Positions 1-5,108 of a stretch of DNA of 5,108 nt are shown here, one piece after another. This stretch comes from Alphaproteobacteria bacterium (lineage in GTDB: Bacteria > Pseudomonadota > Alphaproteobacteria > Micavibrionales > UBA2020), in contig JAGLRU010000371.1 in the NCBI GenBank assembly GCA_023136145.1, positions 1 through 5,108 of the forward strand. Direction: 5' to 3'. The position numbers and the translations under genes are program-made. The notes under the pieces are model-generated. The model made no database searches and was not told where the DNA came from. It was given only the letters and a program-made list of their open reading frames with translations. How positions within the stretch are numbered: position 1 is the first letter of the stretch; each line of letters opens with the position of its first letter.

Positions 1-249
1 TATATTTTCGAGATGCAGGTGGGTTTTCATTTTTCGCCACCGCAATTTATTTTTATGGCAGTGACGACGGCGATGACGGCGGTTGTTATGTTTAACTTTA
101 AACAGCTTATACTTAATTCTCTTTCGAGAAAAAAACGGGATCCTATTGAAGCGATTTGCAGATTTATCGGGCATAAAACTTTAGAAATCTATGTTGGATT
201 CTATTTAGCTCTAAAGGGGCTTCTTCTTTTCGCGCTTACGCATCCTTAA
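1..249 (+). CDS. C-terminal fragment of a TraX-like integral membrane protein (5' end outside window)
   Basis: The reading frame is open to the left edge of the window, so only the last 82 residues are visible; the ATG at 13 is not needed as a start. Two hydrophobic stretches are seen, about residues 16-33 of the fragment (FIFMAVTTAMTAVVMF) and 61-79 (LEIYVGFYLALKGLLLF), separated by a basic loop (SRKKRD). The final segment RFIGHKTLEIYVGFYLALK resembles the last helix of TraX-family proteins, which typically begins with a pattern like G-x-x-[TS]-L-x-[IV]-Y; the intact TraX at the other end of this window has KYSLYVFYPAHLFLLK at the same place. TraX of the F plasmid N-acetylates pilin, while the substrates of chromosomal relatives are unknown. 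An acyltransferase-3-type membrane protein is an alternative. The gene runs in the same direction as the acyl carrier cassette 150 bp downstream. Coding status is fairly secure; the family call is tentative. Confidence 0.6.
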   Translation, partial: YIFEMQVGFHFSPPQFIFMAVTTAMTAVVMFNFKQLILNSLSRKKRDPIEAICRFIGHKTLEIYVGFYLALKGLLLFALTHP

Positions 250-277
250 TGAATATATTGAACTGATTGAGAATATA

Positions 278-403
278 GTGCTTAATGATGAATATCATGC
301 GTCAATATACAGGATGCTTCTAAAAGTTCTTTTTTGCGTCATTTCGACGAAAGTTGGGTTTTTGGGAGTAATTTACGTGGGTTTTGAAGGATATTTAATA
401 TGA
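278..403 (+). CDS. possible small hydrophobic ORF coupled to the ACP gene (doubtful)
   Basis: The gap between the membrane protein and the ACP is open in one frame from 215 to a TGA at 401-403, and that TGA overlaps the ACP start as ATGA, an arrangement common between coupled genes. Possible starts are GTG 278, giving 41 residues with a weak GAGA upstream, or ATG 314, giving 29 residues with no spaced Shine-Dalgarno. The predicted peptide contains one hydrophobic stretch (MLLKVLFCVISTKVGFLG). I recognise no family. An open frame of this length in AT-rich intergenic DNA can arise by chance, and the ACP has its own good ribosome binding site, so this is listed mainly as an account of the gap. 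Confidence 0.15.
   Translation: MLNDEYHASIYRMLLKVLFCVISTKVGFLGVIYVGFEGYLI
386..391 (+). promoter_or_regulatory. ribosome binding site of the ACP gene
   Basis: GAAGGA lies 8 bases before the ATG at 400. It is the strongest Shine-Dalgarno-like site at the head of the cassette and fixes the ACP start. It suggests that the ACP is the first independently initiated gene of the cassette. Confidence 0.7.
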
Positions 404-633
404 GCGATGTTCTTATACAGTTATTTGCGGATGTATTGCAAGTGGAGCCGTCTGCACTTGACGATAATATCTCCCCGGACACTTTGCAGCGTTGGGATAG
501 CTTGGCTGCCATGCATCTCGTTGCCGCCATTGAGGAAAAATTCAAAATCGAGCTTTCTACAAAAGAAATTATGGAGATGTCGTCAATAGGACGTACGCGT
601 AAAATATTGCAAGGCAAGAATGTACAGGTTTGA
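400..633 (+). CDS. free-standing acyl carrier protein
   Basis: This 77-residue protein has the length and pattern of a discrete acyl carrier protein (PP-binding family). The 4'-phosphopantetheine attachment motif is WDSLAAMHLV, with Ser34 as the predicted modified residue. It is followed by the usual acidic helix (AAIEEKF) and a C-terminal region (ELSTKEIMEMSSIGRTRKIL) matching helix III of carrier proteins. The cytosolic holo-protein would carry an acyl group as a thioester. It is not the housekeeping fatty-acid AcpP: the sequence is divergent, the DSLD motif is absent, and no fab genes are nearby. Instead it directly precedes an FkbH-type loading enzyme, with TGATG overlap of stop and start, which points to a dedicated carrier charged by that enzyme. 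The corresponding carrier in the FK506 cluster is FkbJ, but I do not assign that name here. The start is supported by GAAGGA 8 bases upstream. Confidence 0.93.
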   Translation: MSDVLIQLFADVLQVEPSALDDNISPDTLQRWDSLAAMHLVAAIEEKFKIELSTKEIMEMSSIGRTRKILQGKNVQV

Positions 634-2369
634 TGGATCCGAAGGCGAAATGGCGAGAACATCAACGTCGGATAAAGCAACCATCTAATATTAGTATTGC
701 TCTTGCTGGAAGCGTGACGCTGGAACCTTTAGAACCTTATGTCGGCGCACATCTTTTACAAAAAGGTTTTAAATCACCCAATATTGTTATTGGTGCTTTC
801 AACCAGATTCATCAGATATGTTTTGACTATAAATCAGTGTTTGGTAATGAAGATTTTGACGCGATTGTTTTGCTATGGCGGCTGGAGGATATTTTCCCCT
901 TGGCACTTGATCAAAGTCTGGAAAAACAGACCAGTACTCTTTTTCAAGAAATAGAAAAACTTGCCAAGGCTATCAAGAACTTGCGTGGCGCATTTAATGG
1001 CACACTGATCGTGTCCACGCCTCCTTACCCTTTTCTGCCAGAATTTGAGGTACTGAATTTGGGGCAGGGCGTATCGGGCATGGTTGTATATCAGGAGGCT
1101 TTGCATATCTGGACGGAAGAAATGTCAAAGCTTAAAAGAGTTCAACTGCTTGATTTGCATGGATTATTATTGAACACAGGGCTGAAAAATGCCTATGATG
1201 TGCGCAAATGGTATCTCTACCATCAACCTTATACTGAAATTTTCTGGCAGGAAATTGGCACACAGATTGGCCGGATCATCTCAGCCGAAAAAATCAGTCC
1301 GAAAAAATGTATCGTTCTTGATTGTGATGACACGCTATGGGGCGGTATCGTCGGTGAAGATGGTTTGCAAGGCATTCGGCTCGGTGACGAATTTCCCGGC
1401 AAGGCGTTTTGTGATTTTCAGAGGTATCTTTTGTGGTTGAAAAACAATGGTATTTTTCTGACAATTGCAAGTAAGAACAATCCCGACGATGTGTTTGAAG
1501 TTTTTGATAAACATGATGCAATGGTTTTGTCTAGAAAAGACATTGCAGCTTTTGAAATAGGTTGGGAATCAAAAGTTGAAGGCATCAAGCGTATTGCTAA
1601 GAAACTTAACATCGGACTCGATTCTCTGGTTTTTATAGATGACTCAGCTAAAGAAATAGGTGAGGTGCGTGACAGGCTTTCCGAAGTGACTTGTCTCCTA
1701 ACGCCGGAAGAGCTAGCGCATTTGCCCGGTCTTTTAAGAAAGACGGATTTATTCGATACCTCAGAAATCACCGATGAAGATAGAAAACGTACAGAAATGA
1801 TTGTGTCAGAGCAGAGCCGCCTGTCGCTTCAGGAGGCTCTGTCGGAAGTGGATTTCAGGAAATCTCTTAAGCTGGAAGTTCATGTTTTCGAGATGGAAAA
1901 ACAGCATCTTGCCCGTATCACGCAGCTTATTAACAAAACTAACCAGTTTAACATGACGACCATTCGACGCACGCAGAACGAGGTCGAAGTGTTGGTTAAA
2001 AATAAGGACTTTCTCGTTCTTGGCTGTGAGGTAAAAGACAGATACGGAGAGTATGGACTCGTTGGAGTGGCTATTCTTAAAAAGAAAAACAAGGTATGCG
2101 ACATTGATACGTTGCTTATGAGTTGCCGCGTGTTGGGTCGCGGTGCGGAAACTGCTTTTATCGCTAAGTTAGCTGAGAGCGCGGAAATCATTGGTTGTGA
2201 GGAAATATATGGTCATTATATTTCTACGCCCAAAAATAAAATGGTTAGGGATCTCTATAAAAAGCATAATTTCCGGCATGATTCAGAAAGCGATGCATGG
2301 ATTGTGAAAACAGACGCAGCCCCGAAAGTGCCAAAGCATATACAGGCAAGTTTAAGACTCGTACGATGA
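633..2369 (+). CDS. FkbH-like HAD-IIIC protein (predicted acyl-ACP loading enzyme)
   Basis: The 578-residue protein has the full three-part FkbH architecture. An N-terminal SGNH-like region (about residues 18-215) begins with ALAGSVTLEP. A HAD subfamily IIIC domain (about 224-350) carries the nucleophile motif DCDDTLWGG (Asp230 and Asp232), a Ser280-Lys281 motif (IASKNN), Lys314 and the acidic motif FIDDS (Asp336-Asp337). A C-terminal GNAT-like domain (about 410-560) has the family signatures KTNQFN (435-440), DRYGEYGLVG and SCRVLGRG (497-504). FkbH-family enzymes dephosphorylate 1,3-bisphosphoglycerate and tether a glyceryl group to an ACP; Cys498 in the SCR motif is a plausible thioester-forming residue (inference). 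The preferred start is the ATG at 633, overlapping the ACP stop as TGATG. A TTG at 630 would add one residue. Tight coupling to the ACP supports the loading role. The common fourth motif residue Asn (DxDNT) is Asp here. The acyl substrate is not proven. Confidence 0.92.
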   Translation: MDPKAKWREHQRRIKQPSNISIALAGSVTLEPLEPYVGAHLLQKGFKSPNIVIGAFNQIHQICFDYKSVFGNEDFDAIVLLWRLEDIFPLALDQSLEKQTSTLFQEIEKLAKAIKNLRGAFNGTLIVSTPPYPFLPEFEVLNLGQGVSGMVVYQEALHIWTEEMSKLKRVQLLDLHGLLLNTGLKNAYDVRKWYLYHQPYTEIFWQEIGTQIGRIISAEKISPKKCIVLDCDDTLWGGIVGEDGLQGIRLGDEFPGKAFCDFQRYLLWLKNNGIFLTIASKNNPDDVFEVFDKHDAMVLSRKDIAAFEIGWESKVEGIKRIAKKLNIGLDSLVFIDDSAKEIGEVRDRLSEVTCLLTPEELAHLPGLLRKTDLFDTSEITDEDRKRTEMIVSEQSRLSLQEALSEVDFRKSLKLEVHVFEMEKQHLARITQLINKTNQFNMTTIRRTQNEVEVLVKNKDFLVLGCEVKDRYGEYGLVGVAILKKKNKVCDIDTLLMSCRVLGRGAETAFIAKLAESAEIIGCEEIYGHYISTPKNKMVRDLYKKHNFRHDSESDAWIVKTDAAPKVPKHIQASLRLVR

Positions 2370-2388
2370 TGTTTAGGTTACAACCATT

Positions 2389-2393
2389 AAGGA
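2389..2393 (+). promoter_or_regulatory. ribosome binding site of the methyltransferase gene
   Basis: AAGGA sits 8 bases before the ATG at 2402, in the 32-bp gap after the FkbH-like gene. It fixes the methyltransferase start and shows that this gene is initiated independently, although it is probably on the same transcript. Confidence 0.7.
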
Positions 2394-2401
2394 TTTGAAA
2401 A

Positions 2402-3343
2402 ATGCAGGACGGTAAATCAGCTACGACAGTTACAGACAAACTGTCTGAAAATATCCGACAGTTCGCAGACATGGTTTTAAAGGAAAGGCCGATGCATCGG
2501 AATTTCTTGACTGCATCTCTTGAGTGCATCACGTCTGAGGAAGCGCAGCATCTTGACGACTATATTTCATTTTGTCTGCTCAGGAAGTTGACGATTAAAT
2601 ACCTTTCAACCTGCTATAGCACTATTGTTGAAGATACGATGCGGGAGCAAATTTACTTTCAGAAGCATCATCATTATCGGTATTCAAGTTTCGCGGAAGT
2701 TTCTGGTCACGTTTATTTTAATGATGAATATATGTCTCACTATATGTACGGGCTGGCACTTACCTCGTTTTTATGGCCTAACCATCTAGCTCTATTTCGT
2801 TTTTTTAAAAGTACACTGCCGAAAAACATGAGTGGAAAATATCTCGAAATAGGCCCAGGTCACGGATATTTCTTTATGACTGCCATGGCTCTTTCTTCTT
2901 ACCAAAGATTTCTTGGCGTTGATATCAGTGATACGAGCATTGCGATGACAAAGGATTTGCTCGATCATTTTTGGAAAGATAAGCAGAAAAAATTTGAGTT
3001 GCAGTGCCTTGATTTTCTTGCAGCAGACCTGCTTTCGGAGAAATTTGATGCTATCGTTATGGGTGAGGTGCTTGAACATGTTGAGCACCCGGAATTGTTC
3101 TTGCAGAAAATTTACCGCATTGCAAAAAAAGACACCCATATCTTTGTCACTACATGTATTAACGCTCCGGCGATTGACCATATATACCTTTTTAAAAATC
3201 AGGAACAAATTGAATGTCTTTTCAAGGATTGTGGATTTAGGATAAAGAAGGAGTTGATCCGACCATATGAAGGAAAAACTCTGCAAGAAAGCCAGCAGCA
3301 GTCTCTTGCTGTCAATGTTGCCTATGTATTGGAAAAACAATGA
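2402..3343 (+). CDS. class I SAM-dependent methyltransferase
   Basis: The 313-residue protein has a Rossmann-type methyltransferase domain from about residue 145. Motif I is YLEIGPGHGYFF (147-158), the acidic residue ending strand 2 is Asp174 (GVDIS), and motif II is FDAIVMGEVLEHVEHP (215-230), a pattern shared with the UbiG and Methyltransf_11/12 groups. The C-terminus ends with NVAYVLEK. About 140 residues precede the catalytic domain. They are probably mostly helical, rich in Tyr and His around 85-115 (HHHYRYSSFAEV, YMSHYMYGL), and match no domain I recognise; they may bind the substrate or carrier. The enzyme is predicted to be cytosolic and to transfer a methyl group from S-adenosylmethionine. 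Given the ACP and FkbH genes upstream, a hydroxyl or carbon of an ACP-bound three-carbon unit is a reasonable target, but a sugar substrate is equally possible. The stop overlaps the next gene. Confidence 0.9.
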   Translation: MQDGKSATTVTDKLSENIRQFADMVLKERPMHRNFLTASLECITSEEAQHLDDYISFCLLRKLTIKYLSTCYSTIVEDTMREQIYFQKHHHYRYSSFAEVSGHVYFNDEYMSHYMYGLALTSFLWPNHLALFRFFKSTLPKNMSGKYLEIGPGHGYFFMTAMALSSYQRFLGVDISDTSIAMTKDLLDHFWKDKQKKFELQCLDFLAADLLSEKFDAIVMGEVLEHVEHPELFLQKIYRIAKKDTHIFVTTCINAPAIDHIYLFKNQEQIECLFKDCGFRIKKELIRPYEGKTLQESQQQSLAVNVAYVLEKQ

Positions 3344-3753
3344 TGCTTCGTGATCTAAAGTTTCACCATCTCGGCCTAGCTCTGCGGAAGGATAAGGACG
3401 CATTGATTATGCTGGAATCTCTAGGCTATGAAATAGGTGAAAAAATATTAGATCCAATGCAAAATGTACATGTTCGTTTGTGCAAGGCTCAGCATCATCC
3501 AGACATTGAAATTGTTCAGTCCGGTGAGGGCAAGAGTCCAATTGACCAGATTATTTCCAAGTATAATGAACTGATTTACCACACTTGTTACGAGACGGAC
3601 GATCTTGGTCGAACGCTTGCTGCAATCGAAAAACAGGGTCTACGATGTCTGTGTCTTTCTGAAAGAAAACAAGCCGTTCTGTTTCATGGAAGGCATGTTT
3701 CATTTTATAAAATATTTGGCTGGGGCATTATCGAACTGTTAGAAAAAGATTGA
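3340..3753 (+). CDS. VOC-superfamily protein resembling methylmalonyl-CoA epimerase
   Basis: The 137-residue protein consists of two paired beta-alpha-beta-beta-beta units of the vicinal oxygen chelate (glyoxalase) fold. It opens with FHHLGLAL and has the internal pattern SPIDQIISKYNELIYHTCYETDDL and a closing GWGIIELLE, which parallels methylmalonyl-CoA epimerase. Candidate metal ligands fall in the expected places: His10, Glu57 (IEIVQ), His81 (YHTCYE) and Glu132 (IIELLE); the epimerase has His/Gln/His/Glu. The family includes epimerases, isomerases, dioxygenases and lyases that stabilise an enediolate-like intermediate. Coupling to the methyltransferase suggests that it acts on the same acyl intermediate, perhaps epimerising an alpha carbon (inference). 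ATG 3340 gives a 4-base ATGA overlap with the methyltransferase stop; ATG 3343 gives a 1-base overlap and one residue fewer. GGA at 3331-3333 could serve either start. Confidence 0.85.
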   Translation: MMLRDLKFHHLGLALRKDKDALIMLESLGYEIGEKILDPMQNVHVRLCKAQHHPDIEIVQSGEGKSPIDQIISKYNELIYHTCYETDDLGRTLAAIEKQGLRCLCLSERKQAVLFHGRHVSFYKIFGWGIIELLEKD

Positions 3754-3818
3754 ATAAAATCCAGCGCATAACTGTCATGCAGAAGCAAAAGACTTTTTTT
3801 TGAACTGTTGTTTGGCAT
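3754..3818 (-). pseudogene. 5' remnant of a second traX-family gene
   Basis: Read on the minus strand from an ATG at 3818-3816, this segment encodes M-PNNSSKKSLLLLHDSYALDFI, matching the N-terminus of the intact TraX in this window (M-LNNSSKKSLFPLHNGYALDFI). By hand alignment about 55 of 66 bases agree from the ATG onward, and most differences are at third positions or conservative. Similarity stops next to the VOC stop codon; the frame then runs into antisense VOC sequence and hits a TAA after 37 residues, so no TraX can be made. The remnant begins 23 bp beyond the trmL stop. It implies that a second traX copy once followed trmL and lost all but its first 22 codons. Confidence 0.8.
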
Positions 3819-3841
3819 AATGGACAAAATGGGTTGTTGAA

Positions 3842-4297
3842 TCAGGTCTTTGGAAAGCCGTTAGTTTGACGAAGAGCTTCGCTTAAAACAATAGTAGCTG
3901 CATGGGCGATATTTAGGGAACGAACTCCAGTTATCATCGGGATACGAATATCTGCTTCACATTGTTGTCGAACATAATTTGGAACGCCCGCGCTCTCGCG
4001 TCCTGTAATTAAAATGTCATTTGCGCTAAACGAGAAATTAAGAAAGGAAGCTTTGGATTTTGTCGAGAGGAGAACTAGCCTATTTCTTGTTGTTGCTGTT
4101 TTGAATGCTTCCCAGTTAAGATGTCGAGTCAGAGTTAGATGGTCTAGATAATCCATTCCAACACGTCGCAAGTTCTTGTCGGAAAGGATAAATCCGCACG
4201 GTTCGATAATATCCATTGGAACGTTGAGGCAGGCACAAAGACGCATCATAGCACCTGTGTTTTGTGGAATATCTGGTTCAAACAGGGCGAGCTTCAT
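3842..4297 (-). CDS. trmL: tRNA (cytidine(34)-2'-O)-methyltransferase TrmL
   Basis: This 151-residue protein is a minimal SPOUT-class (SpoU/TrmH) methyltransferase of the usual TrmL length (E. coli TrmL is 157). The first family motif is EPDIPQNTGAMMRLCA (7-22), followed by IIEPCGF and LRRVGMDY. The trefoil-knot S-adenosylmethionine site is formed by LITGRESAGVP (96-106) and IRIPM with RSLNIAHAATIVLSEALRQ (117-144). TrmL 2'-O-methylates the wobble nucleotide C34 or cmnm5U34 of two tRNA-Leu isoacceptors, acting as a homodimer in the cytosol. Its ATG overlaps the stop of the upstream traX by four bases (ATGA), with no clear Shine-Dalgarno, so translation is probably coupled to traX. The form of the motifs is typical of alphaproteobacteria. 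It is a housekeeping gene and probably has no functional link to the converging ACP cassette. Confidence 0.95.
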   Translation of the reverse strand: MKLALFEPDIPQNTGAMMRLCACLNVPMDIIEPCGFILSDKNLRRVGMDYLDHLTLTRHLNWEAFKTATTRNRLVLLSTKSKASFLNFSFSANDILITGRESAGVPNYVRQQCEADIRIPMITGVRSLNIAHAATIVLSEALRQTNGFPKT

Positions 4298-5046
4298 TTG
4301 AAAAATACCAGTTCGATGATCTTTAGCAAAAACAAATGTGCCGGATAAAAGACGTATAACGAATATTTCGACAGAAGCCGTCCAGTTTGCTGGACATCAT
4401 TGCCAAGCTTCAGTGCCCCCATCGGCAGGGCTATGCAGGCGATGCCCATCGTAAAAAATGTTGACCATACTGCGGGGCTGATACCACTATGAATGTCGTT
4501 TATAAAGCTCCACATATTAATGAAGAACAATAGCAGGATCAGAAATGGTAGGACGCTTCTTTCGCCACGCAGTGCTAGCAAGATCGCTGAAGGTAACATG
4601 ATTCCAGCCAGCCCGAATTCAATTGGAAATGGCATCAGTATGAATGCTGCGGCTCCGATGTAGAGCATATACATCTGCCATAGCTTGATGCGATGAACTA
4701 ACGCTGCTACCAATGCCCCAAAGGCAAGGGTGAAAATAACGTTTCCTTCCAGATTTCCGATGGCAAAATAATGAAAAGGCTCTGCAAGAACGGCAAAAAT
4801 AAACATTCTCTTTACATACCGTGCCGGAATGTGTCCTTCCGCTTTTAGAACTGCTACCGCCATTGCATAGCAAAATAACGGAAATGCTCCTCGACCAGCT
4901 ATCATGATCAAGAAACTTTTGTGGTCGAACCAGATGTAGTTTACATGATCTATGATCATAAGAAAAGCAGCGCATATTTTTATAAAATCCAGTGCATAGC
5001 CGTTATGTAGAGGAAAAAGACTTTTTTTTGAACTGTTGTTCAACAT
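4294..5046 (-). CDS. TraX-family integral membrane protein
   Basis: From the ATG at 5046 the protein has 250 residues, close to F-plasmid TraX (248). It is highly hydrophobic with roughly eight membrane segments. Family hallmarks are LDFIKICAAFLMIIDHVNY (19-37, with Asp33-His34), GRGAFPLFCYAMA (51-63), RYVKRMFIFAVLAEPFHYFA (76-95), GNVIFTLAFGAL (101-112) and a last helix starting YSLYVFYPAHL. F-plasmid TraX N-acetylates pilin; no conjugation genes are visible here, so the substrate of this chromosomal-looking copy is unknown. The frame extends upstream to GTG 5100, adding 18 basic residues. I prefer ATG 5046 because the similarity to the decayed traX copy near 3818 begins at that codon and not before. 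Neither start has a convincing Shine-Dalgarno, so the longer form cannot be excluded. The stop overlaps the trmL start. Confidence 0.85.
   Translation of the reverse strand: MLNNSSKKSLFPLHNGYALDFIKICAAFLMIIDHVNYIWFDHKSFLIMIAGRGAFPLFCYAMAVAVLKAEGHIPARYVKRMFIFAVLAEPFHYFAIGNLEGNVIFTLAFGALVAALVHRIKLWQMYMLYIGAAAFILMPFPIEFGLAGIMLPSAILLALRGERSVLPFLILLLFFINMWSFINDIHSGISPAVWSTFFTMGIACIALPMGALKLGNDVQQTGRLLSKYSLYVFYPAHLFLLKIIELVFFK
4982..5046. repeat. direct repeat partner of the traX remnant at 3754-3818
   Basis: This segment, the first 22 codons of the intact traX, is repeated in the same orientation at 3754-3818. The match includes an identical core, AAGACTTTTTTTTGAACTGTT on the plus strand minus its first base, with scattered substitutions elsewhere. 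The two copies bracket trmL and nearly all of traX, about 1.2 kb apart. The repeat is best explained as a gene-derived duplication, since no transposase or terminal inverted repeat accompanies it. Confidence 0.8.
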
Positions 5047-5108
5047 AAATGTTCTTATTTTCAAAGCTGTGGTTTTTATTTTCAGCAAAAAAGGATACAC
5101 TTTTTTGT

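Noticed and set aside
258..286. Possible sigma-70-type promoter before the ACP (TTGAAC, 17-base spacer, CTTAAT)
   Set aside because: Each box matches the consensus at only about four of six positions, which is expected by chance in AT-rich DNA. A promoter probably exists in this gap or further upstream, but I cannot place it.
285..298. Hairpin ATGAT-GAAT-ATCAT as a terminator after the left membrane gene
   Set aside because: The stem has five mostly A-T pairs and is not followed by a T run, so it is too weak for an intrinsic terminator.
339..680. 113-residue minus-strand open frame opposite the ACP
   Set aside because: It overlaps a well-supported ACP gene completely and shows no family features.
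2792..3403. 203-residue minus-strand open frame opposite the methyltransferase
   Set aside because: It is antisense to a gene with clear SAM-binding motifs, has no recognisable domain and low-complexity content, and is a shadow of the real gene.
400..3753. Full methoxymalonyl-ACP pathway
   Set aside because: Only the carrier, FkbH and a methyltransferase are present; no FkbI-type acyl-ACP dehydrogenase or FkbK-type hydroxyacyl dehydrogenase is encoded in the window.
3785..3802. AAAAGACTTTTTTTT as a terminator between the converging genes
   Set aside because: The complementary arms have almost no loop, and the T run is part of the decayed traX coding sequence (Lys-Lys codons on the minus strand) and also occurs inside the intact traX.
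3754..5046. Insertion sequence or composite transposon based on the direct repeats
   Set aside because: No transposase, terminal inverted repeats or target-site duplication can be seen, and the repeat is part of a coding sequence.
1..5108. CRISPR array, tRNA or rRNA genes
   Set aside because: No regularly spaced repeats and no recognisable tRNA or rRNA segments were seen on either strand.

Overview
The window most likely comes from a moderately AT-rich alphaproteobacterium. The best taxonomic clue is the TrmL protein, whose motifs (EPDIPQNTG near the N-terminus, GRESAGVP, RSLNIAHAATIVLSEALRQT) look like the alphaproteobacterial form of the enzyme. I cannot name a genus from the sequence alone.

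Layout. Bases 1-249 (+) are the C-terminal end of an integral membrane protein, probably TraX-like. After a 150-bp gap comes a compact four-gene cassette on the + strand: a free-standing acyl carrier protein (400-633), an FkbH-type HAD-IIIC protein (633-2369), a class I SAM-dependent methyltransferase (2402-3343) and a small VOC/glyoxalase-fold protein resembling methylmalonyl-CoA epimerase (3340-3753). The ACP/FkbH and methyltransferase/VOC junctions overlap by 1 and 1-4 bases, so these genes look translationally coupled. Converging on the cassette from the right is a minus-strand pair: a full-length TraX-family membrane protein (5046-4294) and trmL (4297-3842), joined by an ATGA overlap.

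How the genes may work together. FkbH-family enzymes load a three-carbon unit from a glycolytic phospho-acyl donor onto an ACP (known for glyceryl-ACP formation in polyketide pathways). With the carrier next to FkbH and a methyltransferase and an epimerase-like VOC protein coupled behind them, the cassette plausibly makes a methylated, perhaps epimerised, hydroxyacyl-ACP. The acyl-ACP and 3-hydroxyacyl dehydrogenases needed for methoxymalonyl-ACP are absent from this window, and no polyketide synthase or glycosyltransferase is seen, so the acceptor is unknown. A surface glycan or lipid decoration is an inference.

The most unexpected structure is a 65-bp decayed copy of the 5' end of traX (3818-3754, minus) wedged between the VOC stop codon and the trmL stop codon. 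It matches the start of the intact traX (5046-4982) in the same orientation, so trmL-traX lies between two direct repeats. The cassette abuts this remnant directly after the VOC stop codon, which suggests that the cassette arrived, or a second traX was lost, by a rearrangement at this junction. The homology also indicates that the intact traX starts at the ATG at 5046, not at the upstream GTG at 5100.
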